DNA from: Papiliotrema nemorosa
Lineage: Eukaryota > Basidiomycota > Tremellomycetes > Tremellales > Rhynchogastremaceae
Direction of reading: 5' to 3'
NCBI GenBank assembly: GCA_032158125.1
Contig: JASKOT010000002.1
Coordinates: 62,001-126,000, forward strand
DNA length: 64,000 nt
The position numbers were made by a program, and so were the translations under genes. Below the pieces are notes generated by a model. It was given only the letters and a program-made list of their open reading frames with translations, was not told the origin of the DNA and did no database searches. Below, piece after piece: positions 23,148-33,645 of the stretch; within the stretch, counting starts at the first letter, position 1; every line of letters begins with the position of its first letter.

Positions 23148-24346
23148 TTACCATGGCTGCTCTCGAGCGTTCCTGGTCTGGCTTCTCAACTGTCGTTGAT
23201 TCTCCATCCCGCCCATCTGGTCCTCTGGCTTGACTCGATGTCGAGCTACGCCAAGACCGCCACCCATGCCGTCGTCATGGGGGATCTGCTTGACAGCGCC
23301 GGGTTGGACCGACCAGTCGAAAACGTAATCATATTGGAAGCCTTCTCGAACAAACAAGTCTCGGAAGAGCTTTCGAAGATACGAGTAATCGGGCTTGTCA
23401 TCGAATCGAAGGGATCGACAGTAGTTGAGATAGATGGCGAACTCGTTGGGGAAGCTTCGGCAGAGAACCTCGGTGGGAGTAGTCATCTTCTTCTCCATGA
23501 TTCGGTCGTACTTCTGCTTCTTGGTAGCAGCCTTGAGTCCTTGCCATGGAAGTTGACCTCGCAGGAAGTACTATTTGTCAGCTCTAGACATGCACACAGA
23601 CTCACCATCAATACGTAGCCCAACGATTCGAGATCGTCCCGTCGAGATTGCTCGACACCCAGATGCGTGTTGATCGAAGTGTATCGAGCGGTACCCGTCA
23701 GATTCTTGTTCTCTCTGTAGGGAATGTGCAGGTGTGTCTTGGGGTCTCGGTATTTCTTGGCCAGACCGAAATCGATAACGTTGACCTGGTTGCCCCTTTT
23801 GCCGATGCCCATAAGGAAGTTGTCGGGCTTGATATCCCGGTGAATAAAGTTTCGAGAGTGAACGTATTCGACTCGGGAGATGAGCTGATCGGCGAGAAGC
23901 AGAACGGTCTTCAAGCTGAACTTTCGGTTGCAGAAGTTGAAGAGATCTTCCAAAGATGGGCCACTGGCGGTCAGCGTGCCGAGAAGATTTATACCCAATC
24001 GAGACTTACAGCAGGTCAAGCACCATGGCATTGTAATCACATTCGGTACCGTACCATCGTACGAAAGGAATACCGACACCTCCGGCGAGAGACTTGTAGA
24101 CCTTTGATTCGTACTCAAGTTGAGGATGCTTGGCTTTGACTGATTCGAGCTTGATTGCTACCTCCTCGCCCGAGACGATGTTCACACCGAGGTAGATATC
24201 ACCTGAACGTGAGAGACTGTCTGTGACATTATATTCGTTGACATACCGAAAGAACCACTACCGATCTTCTTCCCAATTCTGTACTTGCCTCCTACCCGCA
24301 AGTCCATGGAAGTCATTCTGCCGTGTGCCGGAGTAGGATAAGTCAT
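23148..24346 (-). CDS. Casein kinase I (Hhp1/Hrr25-type)
   Basis: Serine/threonine kinase of the CK1 delta/epsilon type acting in DNA repair, vesicle traffic and ribosome maturation. The start [16 protein letters not shown] leads to [17 protein letters not shown] (P-loop), then [19 protein letters not shown] with the catalytic Lys. The catalytic loop is [12 protein letters not shown], the magnesium loop is [12 protein letters not shown], and the CK1-specific activation segment is [21 protein letters not shown]-lobe blocks [20 protein letters not shown] and [19 protein letters not shown] are present. A short basic tail ends at 23148. Four introns are inferred. The total of about 350 residues fits Hhp1. 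The leader upstream of 24346 is long and pyrimidine-rich on the coding strand. HRI1, a partner family of yeast Hrr25, is encoded at 37.3 kb. Confidence 0.92.
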
Positions 24347-25643
24347 AGTGGTTCCGGGTTGAGGACGGGAGTATGGTTTGGCGCGAGAGGATCGGGTTGA
24401 TTGTATGATGCGAGATGATCGTATATTGGGAATATGATGTGGGCGATTGGGAGGTTTGCGATTTGTAGCGATATAGTTCGAGATGAGGCAGAGATTTTGG
24501 GGATAAAGTCGGAGAAGTTGCGAGGCAGTGCAAGGTGATGAGGGTGTAGGTGAACAAAGGAAAGAGCCAAATCGTTGGGGAGCGATAAGGACGAGAGAAC
24601 GCGAGAATAAGTCCAGGTGAAGGGTTTGGTGAAGACAAAGGTTTGAGTCGTTGTGGAGGAAAGACGAGATCAGCGATGGTTCAAAAGGGAAAAGCAGGCA
24701 GTGCGAAGGATAGGGCCACATATGGTACCATGTGCAGAGTCACCTGGTGCAAATTGATAGCCAGCTTTCGGAAGAACTGATGGAAAAGCTGATGGACGAT
24801 AGGCAGGAAATGTAAGATCCAGATGTAGGGAGACGGGAGGGAGGAAGGGGTTGTAAAGAGGAAGGAGACGATGCTCACCTGCTGTGTGGGTTTCAACCCT
24901 GTGGAGGTTCTGAGTTGTAAGTCTAGTTGGCCGTCCAAGAAAAGAGTGCTGCGACTGTCTTTATGAACCGCGTGCCGAGGGGGATTGGTATTATGGGGAA
25001 CGATGCAGATGAGTCGAGAGAGGCGGGATGAGACGCGCGTTGAGGGACAATGTTGACCAACGATGAAAGGATCACCGAGACATCGAAGTGAGTAAGAGTC
25101 AATCGAGCGGATTGGCGCGAGGTATACGTATGAAAGGAGATTGAGTAGAAGTGTGATAGACGAGAGTTGACCGAAGAAAGGAAAGCATGGGACAAGGAGA
25201 CATGATGCGTCAGCTTCTTTGTACTATCGTGTCACTTCTTTGGGGCTTGGAGAACACCGCCCAAGGGCACGAGTGCCCCTGTTCCGCCGAGTGTCACGGA
25301 TGAGAACGTATGAGGGCTGTACTCACAAGTCGAATCGGATAGGAGAAAGACGTGTAGGAGATGAGGTATGTAGAGGAGTAGAGGATACAAAGGGATGGAT
25401 GAGGTGATGATCTTCAGCTCGCCGCGTTGAATCAGTGCCCGTGCAAAGCTGCGAGAGAGGCGAGTCGGTAACCCTCCCTCCCCTCCTGACCCCAGGGCGG
25501 GTATCGCCGACCATAATTCCGTCAGTGTGGCACTTGTCCAACTCACCCAACGCGTAAGCTATGCGGGGCTCTCGACGAGTACTGGACGACTGTTCATGCA
25601 TCGCTCCCGTTCACCTCATATCCTTACCTGACCCAAGATCACC
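24347..25643. other. Divergent promoter/leader region, CK1 / UMP1
   Basis: About 1.3 kb, the longest gap in the window. The CK1-proximal part (24350-24900) is strongly pyrimidine-rich on the minus strand, as in leaders of highly expressed fungal genes, and contains an intron-like stretch (minus strand, donor gtgagc near 24880, CAG acceptor near 24742) that may be a 5'-UTR intron. Nothing coding is recognised. Confidence 0.5.
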
Positions 25644-26288
25644 ATGGTATGTACGACGATGAGGATGGTATACAATGCTGATCTACCAGTCTCTCCGCCT
25701 CGTCCCCCCTACAGCATCTACTTCGAAAGAGGAGCATGTCATCTCGACAAAGGCAAGTGTCCTCCAACCGATGCAGACAGTTGACCCCCAAAGGCTACAG
25801 CACATGCCATCAGCGGCACTCATGATACGTTCAGATACGGTCTGAAATCTGCTGCTCAGGATGTCGCCGCTGAGAATCTCAGCCCATTGCAAGCCAGGCT
25901 TCAGAAAGTGAGTCGCATGCGTCTGGACAAAACCACAGCTCTGACTCTACAGTGGAACGCCACGCAAGAGGAACTTCAAGCAAATATGCAGAGAAACACG
26001 TTTGGAATGGGTGTTCCTCTCCGAATAGCTATGGAGAAGAAGATTGTGTCCGAGGTGAGTATAAACATCGGTGAGGTGGACAGGCTGACGAGGCAGTCGC
26101 TACATCACCCTCTCCTCCTTTCATCCTCCTCCGGAGGTATACCACTGGGTGGATCTCACAACATCGCTCAGGAGATCCTGTCTGGCACTGACGAGTCGCT
26201 GGATGCTGTCGATTTCATGGCTGGGAACCGTGACTTTGGCGAGGTGCTCGATGTCAGCGCAGTCATGGAGCGAAGTCGAGGTATTTAG
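25644..26288 (+). CDS. UMP1: Proteasome maturation factor UMP1
   Basis: Short-lived chaperone of 20S proteasome half-mer assembly, degraded on completion. The first exon consists of the ATG alone (25644-25646); a 43-nt intron then joins it to SLRLVPPTASTSKEEHVIST. The second intron uses a GC donor (AAG|GCAAGT, 25753-25793), needed because reading through hits a stop. The conserved blocks follow: ATAHAISGTHDTFRYGLKSA, SPLQARLQK, WNATQEELQANMQRNTFGMG, VPLRIAMEKKIVSE and, in the last exon, HNIAQEILSGTDESLDAVDF. The end is MERSRGI at 26288. Length (about 145 residues) and block order fit Ump1/POMP. Confidence 0.85.
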
Positions 26289-26370
26289 ACGATGGAGGGA
26301 TATGAAGTAGATTACGACCAGATCATGCATCATTGTATCATAGGGCATCTACGGTGCGGGTCGATTGTGA

Positions 26371-27070
26371 TCAGGCGATAGAAGAGTACCCATTTCGACC
26401 TGGTGCTGGCGCTGGAGGTGGTCCGCCCGAGTTGGGCTCCTCGTCCTCCTCACCGCCCAATCGGAACCCCCCGCTGGAGGGGAAAGCACCAGGAGGTGGG
26501 GGTGGAGCGTGGTGTTGCGATTGCGCTTGGCTCTGCCCTCCACTGAATTGCGAAGGCATGGTCCAGTCTATTCATCAATTTGTGATGCCAAGCTGTGGGT
26601 GAACATACTGGGAGCATTCTGGAACCCAAATGATCCTGGTCCGAGGCGTACGTCCCCTCCTCGTTCTTGTAGTTTGGCGAGACACGTGAAGAAGATCGGG
26701 ACTTTGAGCAGCATTACCGCAAAAGCGCAGATACCGCCCAGGCTGAATCCAACATTCGGAAGTCGGATCAGGTCGAAGATGCCGGTGAACAAGATCAAAA
26801 TGACGAACTGGGAGTCAGCAACGCAGGCAATGGAGAGGTATTTCTGGCTGACCTGCTGTAGCGGAGCAGTGCTGGAGGTCATCTCATGAGCTATAATTCC
26901 GAATAGCTGTCGATCAGTAAGCTGGAAGAGCAAAGGGCCGCCCTGAAACGCACGAAGAGCGCGAAGTTGGTCACTCCGTTTGTGGTGTACGAATAGACCA
27001 AAGATAGACTCGAGGCGATGCTAATGAGTCTCGTAGCATCTTGGGCTGCCAGTCGTTCTTGGAGAGACAT
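26371..27070 (-). CDS. AGTRAP-like tetraspanning membrane protein
   Basis: Integral membrane protein with three or four hydrophobic segments in the first 140 residues (SIASSLSLVYSY; NFALFLFGIIAHE across an intron; FVILILFTGIFDLIRL; FSLGGICAFAVMLLKVPIFF), followed by LAKLQERGGDVRLGPGSFGF. Segment order, the D-I/L-x-x motif in TM3, the LLLK-type TM4 and the ERGG segment resemble the animal angiotensin-II-receptor-associated protein family (Pfam AGTRAP). The C-terminal tail is Gln/Pro/Gly-rich (APPPPPGAFPSSGG; GGPPPAPAPGRNG) and ends YSSIA. Two introns are inferred, the second joining QNAP to NWTMPSQFSGG. The family call rests on similarity seen by eye; function in fungi is unknown. Confidence 0.55.
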
Positions 27071-27535
27071 TCTGCTATGCAGTGGTACGTAGGGTACTCT
27101 CCGACGTAGCGTGTAGCAATACTGTGGTATCGCGTTGACGGCGAAGGCCGCCTTTGGCAAGCAAAGTCAGTGGCTACGGGTACCAGGTAGTGTTTCAGGT
27201 TGTTGTCTGCCTTTCGAGCTTTCTTCGAGCGAATCGAGCTGCTTTGGAGCCCTTTGCCTGCGCGTGCTTTCTCAGTTTAGCTTGATTTCGGTCTCTGTCG
27301 TCGTCGGTGCTCTGTTGGTGCATTGGGTGTGGCTGGGTAGTAAAAAGCTCGACTACAGTTTAAACCTCAATTTACGATCGCCGTATGACGTCGTTCCGAT
27401 GTCGGGTGTGAGATTTTTTTGATTGAGACGAAAGATCTAGTGACTCACCTCGTATCCGCAATCCCCAGGACTATATAATAGGTAGAAACTATATGTAGCG
27501 TTTCCCATGTATACCCTTTAGAAGATCCATTGATA
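27071..27535. other. Divergent promoter, AGTRAP-like / aquaporin
   Basis: About 465 bp between divergent starts, AT-richer than average near 27340-27530. The stretch ACTATATAATAG at about 27471 is a plausible TATA element for the aquaporin gene. No coding feature is seen. Confidence 0.5.
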
Positions 27536-29045
27536 ATGTCGACTCCACTTTCAGCAGCTGAAGAAGGAAGGGCGGGGCCAAAGAGGTCGGTACAAACGAA
27601 GGATCACCACCATCATGTCACGCGTCACATGCACGCACACCATAGGCGCAAGGCTAGGCGTGAGGCCGCTATGAAGAAGAAAATGGAGAAAGATCTACCT
27701 GGAATGTTGCGAGGAGGTACAATTGAGCAGTCGAGAAAGAGGCTGTCGATGAAGAATGAGGCAATCGCGGCCTTGGCAGAGTTCTGCGGAACATTTTGTG
27801 AGTAGTCAAGGCCTGAGAGGATGTCTTCATCTAGGTAGTACGAGTACTGACAATTTCAGTATTCTTGATGTTCTCCTACGGTATCGCGACTATCGCTGGC
27901 CAGCAACAAATCACAGCGCAAACTGGTGAAGCTACACGGCTAGACGCCTCGCAGCTGCAATACTCTTCACTCGGTTTCGGATTCGCCTTAGCGGTCAATG
28001 CATGGTGTTTCTACCGAGTGAGCGGTGGTCTATTCAAGTGAGTCAGTTCGTCTCGCCCTGGGCGGACTATATTGCGAGTGTTGACGGTTGTAGCCCGGCC
28101 GTTGGATTGGGTTTGTGGCTGTCAGGCGCCATCACCTGGTACCGATTCCTCATCCTTATGCCTTTCCAGTTTGCGGCAGCCATCGCAGCGTGTGTCTCAA
28201 TCCGCAAAGCAACCACGAGCTGACCAGCTTGAAGCGCAGGAATGTCACAGATTCTTCTGCCAGGTGGTATCTCAGCTCGATCAATCTTGTCGGGAGGAAC
28301 GTCCGTCGCTCAAGGGTTCTTCATCGAGATGTTCATGACTGCCATGCTCATGTTCGCCGTGCTCATGCTTGCCGCCGAGAAGCACCGGTGCGTAAAGCTA
28401 ACATAGCATCTGTTTGTCGCTTCCACTTATACGTCAGATCCACATTCCTCGCTCCTGTCGGAATAGGACTCGCGTTGTTCATTGCTGAGCTGTATGCCAC
28501 ACCTTTCACATCGGGTGCTCTGAACCCTGCTCGAGCTTTGGGTCCAGACGTCATTGCAGCTCAATTCGAGGGGTGAGTGCTTTCTTCATGAGTCCGCAGT
28601 TGTACTGATTGACCTCAGTTCTTGCTGGATCTTCTACACTGCGCCGTTTGTCGGCGCGCTTCTCGCTACCGGTCTATACAAGATCCTCAAGTGGAGTCGG
28701 TACGAAACTGCCGTCGAGGGTCAAGATGGTGACAACCGGCACATGCTTATTCGTACCAAAGAGGGTGAACTGGCAGGATTTGTTCAGGAGGTGGACGAAC
28801 AGACGGCTCAGCCGCATATGGATAACGTGATTGAGAGGGAGATATCCAGGGGGACGGGACAGACTGGAATGATACCAGGGACTCCCGAGACGTTGGGTGG
28901 AGAAAACGGCTCCATGGTCGGTAAAGGACCAGCTGGGTTTGAAGGTTTCCAAGTGAGAAACCACGTAGAGGAAAAGGGCGAACCCCTAGGACAGCCTGTA
29001 GCCGTGGATGGTGCGGCTTCGCTACAGAGACAGCAGACGCGCTGA
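27536..29045 (+). CDS. Aquaporin (MIP family water channel)
   Basis: Plasma-membrane water channel. A cytosolic His/Arg/Lys-rich N-terminus (DHHHHVTRHMHAHHRRKARR) precedes TM1 (IAALAEFCGTFLFLMFSYG). Both pore loops are intact: the first NPA as GGLFNPAVGLGLW across an intron, the second as SGALNPARALGPDVIA. The six-TM order and EKHRSTFLAPVGIGLALFI match yeast Aqy1 (orthodox aquaporin rather than glyceroporin by the short loop after NPAR). The C-terminal tail is about 115 residues, acidic/Gln-rich. At the fourth intron (28190-28239) the frames on either side of the best splice sites differ by one base, so either splicing is non-canonical or the sequence has an indel there. Confidence 0.85.
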
Positions 29046-29400
29046 GCTCCTAGCAAAGAGTGTGCGAATATATATCCCCCTCTAATACAAGCATGCATCA
29101 GCCTGCTGGATTCATCTGTTCCCAGTAGCATAGTAACGCCAGCACCAGTGAAGGTTGTGGCGCGGCGCTTCCGGGGCCAGGTAGCCAAAATATGGCTTAT
29201 TCCCACTGCTTTAGCTATGCATAGAACAAACTCATGAGAGCTGCTCAACAGCTGATACTTAAGAAGTCAGTCCCTAAGAGTTTCTACTCGTATCTTGGCT
29301 GGGACATGTCACGGCACGAGCAGCCGAGTTTCAGATAACGGATCCGGAAGCCCAATCTCTGAACTGAGCGCAAGCGCCCATCTCGCTTCGTACACTATAC
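29046..29400. other. Intergenic, aquaporin / Zn2Cys6 factor
   Basis: About 355 bp between two same-strand genes. No element recognised. Confidence 0.5.
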
Positions 29401-31702
29401 ATGACCTCGATACAATCCTCTCCGGTTCAGTCATCCGACTCGTCCCCAAGACCATCTATACCAGGGGAGGAACAGTCTCGACGTAAGCGTCGTAAAGTAA
29501 GAAGAACGCGGAATGGATGTCTGACTTGTCGTAAACGACGCAAGTTGTGTGATTTGGAGCGCCCTGATTGCGCTGCCTGTGTCCGATTGAAGCTGGTACG
29601 CACTTGACGAGTGGGTTGTGTTAATTTCAGCAATGTCAATGGCCAGCTCTCAATGAGCAGTCGACACCTGCGAATGGGGCGTCGCGAGTCATGGGAGATG
29701 GACCCGAAATACAGTCGAGATCTCACGTCTCGCCCGTCGACATCTTCGGACGATCTGAGACCTCTCCCACTGGACTCACCTCTAACCTCTCGCATGGGCA
29801 AGATGATTCGATGGGTGACTTTCTGGGCATCTTCGGCGATATAAGCAGTGGACCGCTGAATGGTCAAGCTCAAGTTTCTCAGCAGGTCCAGCAGACGGCC
29901 CCTGCCATCCCGCCGTCTGTCCAGTCGACCACTTTACAGTCGTCGTCTTTCCTATTCGATAACAACGCACAGGGAAGAGCGAATCTGGAGGATCCATTCG
30001 CATCATTTCTTGACGGGATGAACTTCGACGAGGTGGGAGTGATATTCATGCTCGTACTGACAATCAGGCTACATTGCAATTATGGGCCGCAGGATGTCTG
30101 GCGATGCCGACTACTCAGACTGTGGACCCTTTTCAATCTTTGTCCGACCTTCTTCGTACGGATACTACCCCACAATCAATCGCAATCCCACCACAACCGC
30201 TTACACATCCTTCCGCTCGTCAACCTTCACCTACCGCCGTATCACCTCACCATGCGCAACTGCTGAAGCATTATCGAGCCGGCCTTTCTTCCCTTGTATC
30301 ATGTACCGGAGATACCGAGACCGCTCCATCTGCCTTTGCGGCATTCACCCAATTAGCTGAAGCTTCGTCGTCGTCTGAAGCAGGGCAAGGATTACATTTG
30401 AGTATACTAGCTTGGGCAGGCAGACATATGGTCAATCAAGGGCAGGTCAAGTATGAGACGGTTAGTGAACGATTGGGGGAGAAATCAGGGAGGATTATCC
30501 TGGCAAAACTCGAAGACTGGAAACGGGATGGTGGGGAAGGGGTCACGGAGGCGGAGACAATGACCCTTCTTGCTGGTGCTTTGATGGTCGTGCAGTTCAA
30601 GGTGAGCGGAACATCTATCAATAAACTAACAGTAGATCTGCCGCGGCGATGTGTGGGGCTATACCGCCTACCTAGACCACCTGCGACCCCTCTCCGCTTC
30701 TCTATATCAGGTCAATAGTCCTGGCGCCGGGCCGGACTCGATGCCATTCAGCTTGTGAGTATCAATGAGTAAGACTGTGTTGACGCCAGTTTCGAAAATC
30801 TCGTCTACCACGACCTTTTGGTTGGTCACAGTACAGTGCACACTGCGACATCAGCTAATGACAGAGCTCCTGCGCCTACCTGAAAGGACCTCTGGTACCA
30901 TACTCAGTGCTGCTCTACTATTCGACCTCGTCATCCGACTTCCTGCATACCCTCACTGGCGCGTGTTTCCCTCTTTTCTGCAAGATGCACCGAGTCATAA
31001 CTCTGGCAAGACAACGACGGACGAAGGTCAAAAAGCGAAAGGGGCAAAGATCGGAGAGGACTTCGGAGCCATTATGGAGCGACGAAGACCTTTATGATCT
31101 GGTACATGCCGCCGACGGAGTGGAAAAACAGCTCGCAGAGGAGAAAACACAGATGGAGGTCCTCATCAGAAGTGTGTGCTGTGTCATCTAACAATCTTGG
31201 CTGACATGCCCAGATAAACCATCGATTTCATCTCATCGTTTCCTACACGAGGCATACCGGATAGCCTGCTTGATGGCTCTACACACCTTTGTCTTTTGCG
31301 AGCCAGCTACTACATTTCGGATCCAGCTTCTGGTACGACAAGCCTTGTCGCTCTTGGAGGAGATGCATGAGAAGGAGCTCCCCGGTTTCTGCTCAGCTCA
31401 CTGGGTGTTGTTTATGACTGCTCTATGCTGCAGTGGACACCCTCGACAAAACTCACCATCGGTAGACGATCAAGGGGAGGAGAGTGATTGTCAGCGGTTG
31501 GAGAAGTTGTACGACGTCATGGCGTGGGTTATCTCTTTTTCATGCCGATGTAGCTCATGACAGGAACGAATATGCATTCGGCAATATAGCCCGTTCTAGG
31601 AGGGTGTATCGCGAAGTGTGGTCCCGTAACGATGGAGGAAAGGTATTTGTGGACTGGGTAGACATCGTCGAGGAGTTTGACTGGGAGATATTTCTCGTCT
31701 AG
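29401..31702 (+). CDS. Zn2Cys6 transcription factor, fungal_trans_2 type
   Basis: Nuclear regulator with an N-terminal basic stretch RRKRRKVRRTRNG leading directly into the zinc cluster GCLTCRKRRKLCDLERPDC and CVRLKLQCQW (completed across an intron; about residues 40-68; C-x2-C-x6-C-x6-C-x2-C-x6-C). The remainder resembles the Pro1/UPC2-like fungal_trans_2 class: HHAQLLKHYRAGLSSLVSC, LSILAWAGRHMVNQGQVKYE, a MTLLAGALMVVQFK helix, then a C-terminal half that ends with the family's usual RSRRVYREVWSRNDGG and FVDWVDIVEEFDW. About seven introns are inferred. Its neighbours are an oxygenase, a permease and a class II aldolase, making it a candidate pathway-specific regulator. Confidence 0.82.
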
Positions 31703-31820
31703 CTGCGGTCCCGGGCTTTTTGGTCTGTGATGGCAGGACCGATACCCAGAGGCCTTGTATAGCAATACATATCCGGCTACAAAGTGGGATTACACGACTG
31801 TCGTGACTAAGCTTCAACAA

Positions 31821-33099
31821 TCAACCACGCTTGGTCAGCTCGTTGGCGTTGGGAACTTCAGGCAATGGCTGATCGTTCGCTACAAAGTGACGGTAGATCA
31901 TGCTCTGATCTGTCAGCTGTCGATATGCAAAGTCGATCTCACCTTCAGATGATCAAAATATACGAAAGGCTTGACGGCGTCTCCGCTCTCCGGGATCATC
32001 CCTTTGATAGGAGTGATAGTCATATCCCTTGGCGGCTCAAAGAAGAAGGGGATGGAAACTCGATACTTGTTACCACGATGGATGACTCGATGGTATGTCG
32101 ACTTGTAAGCGTGTGAAGTGAGAGAGTCAATTATATCGCCAATGTTCACCACGAACGCTCCCGGAACGGGATCCGCCGGTATCCACGAGCCATCCTTCGC
32201 CTCGACTTCGAATGAGCACGGTGATCACCAGACAAGGGGTCCAGCCTACCTTGCAGGGCTCCCGGGAAATCGTCGGCCAACAGGAACGTCAGACACCCGT
32301 AGTCTGTGTGTGCTCCGCAAGAAATGCCCTGTTCCATGTCGTAGGAAGGGGGAAGAGGGGGATATCCAATGACTCGAAGCACCCTGAGATGAGTGTCGGG
32401 CATTGTAGTCCGGCAGTCTAGCATGACTCACCAGTAGTTATCTTTCTGAAGTTCTTGGAAGACCTCGGGCTCGCCCAGGACATCACCCATCATTTGCATG
32501 AATGCTTTACCGATCTTGAGCCTTCTGTCAGTCTCCTCAGGATTATTCTGCTTACATCTTCTGTGTGTACTCCAGCATGGTGCTCTTGAAATCTGGGAGG
32601 TCTTTCGTACTAGGCCATTGTTGTGATCCTTCGAGTCGCTCCGAAGATGGCTTTTCGGGCTCAGGATAAATGTCAAGCGCCTACTGTCAGCCTGAGGGGA
32701 TCCTTGTCGACTACCTCTTGCTGATCTCGTTTGGCGTACGTGACGTTCTCTCCGATCTTCTGATATCCCCTCACTCCATCTTGCGACTTGAAGATGTGTA
32801 TAGCGTCTTTGGTCTCTTGAGGTAGCTCGAAAAACTCGTGTCCCATCTTCAAGAGAGACTTGAGGTATTCCGGGTCAAGACCATGCCCCGTAACATAGAA
32901 GAATCCTGCCATCAGCAATGCTATTAACGTACTTTTGAAGCTCACCGAACTCCCGACAGGCTTTATCGAGTTCGGCAGCAGTCTGCTGACGCGCTTCAAC
33001 CGTCGACGCGGGATCGAGATAAGCAGACATGTCTACTAGAGGTAGACGGGCCGTGCTCATGTTTTCATCGTTTCGCTGGATTTTCGAAAGGTCAGGCAT
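31821..33099 (-). CDS. 2-oxoglutarate/Fe(II)-dependent dioxygenase (isopenicillin N synthase-like)
   Basis: Cytosolic oxidoreductase of the DIOX_N/2OG-FeII_Oxy family. The N-domain reads LPLVDMSAYLDPAST, ELDKACREFG, FFYVTGHGLDPEYL and FFELPQETKDAI, GVRGYQKIGENVT. The jelly-roll core has the iron ligands in GAHTDYGCLTFLLAD (HxD) and STYHRVIHRGNKYRVSIPFF (distal His and the RxS 2OG-binding pair). Exons are small; one intron (32681-32714) is only 34 nt. The C-terminus after the final intron is SMIYRHFVANDQPLPEVPNA and ends TKRG at 31821. Family members hydroxylate or desaturate amino acids, purines, alkaloids or gibberellin-like compounds; the substrate here is unknown. Confidence 0.85.
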
Positions 33100-33645
33100 G
33101 TTTGCGGTCGGTGGGGAGATGGGTGCGAGGTACAAGTCACGAGTGTGTGGTAGGACAGTCGGAAGGCGCTATTTCACGGTTGCTATATACATAGACATAG
33201 ATCTATGCTGGTCAAGCGCTACATTGACGCTGGCTATGGCCGCACGCATGCTAAGGTGACTCTGCGCCAGCTTGAGCAGACGCGGTCACTCTGAGCGGAC
33301 AGCAGACTAGATTCGGAGCGCTCTGCGCCTGTCTTACCGCCGCGACTGTCCTCTCACTCGTCACCACTGTCGACCTCGCCTTGGCAACAGCATAGCGTAC
33401 TCCGCTGCTCTTGCCTTGGAGCCCGAGCGAGACAGGAGAAACACCTGTTGCGGAGCCGGCGCTAGAGAAGATAGCGTTTGGGGATGAAGCGCTTCTTATC
33501 TCCAAGCGAGATCATTAACGCCTCCATCAGCGCTCCGCTTCGTAGGATTCTTCGTCGGAGACTTTTCCTGTTGACATGCCCCACTTATATAATAATGCAT
33601 ACATGTTGTGAGCTTCAGACGCAAGTCCCCTCCATCATAATCAAC
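33100..33645. other. Divergent promoter, oxygenase / amino acid permease
   Basis: About 545 bp shared upstream region of the two divergently transcribed genes. It has TATATAC at about 33184 (oxygenase side) and TTATATAATAATGC at about 33585-33598 (permease side), plausible TATA elements. No coding feature. Confidence 0.45.
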
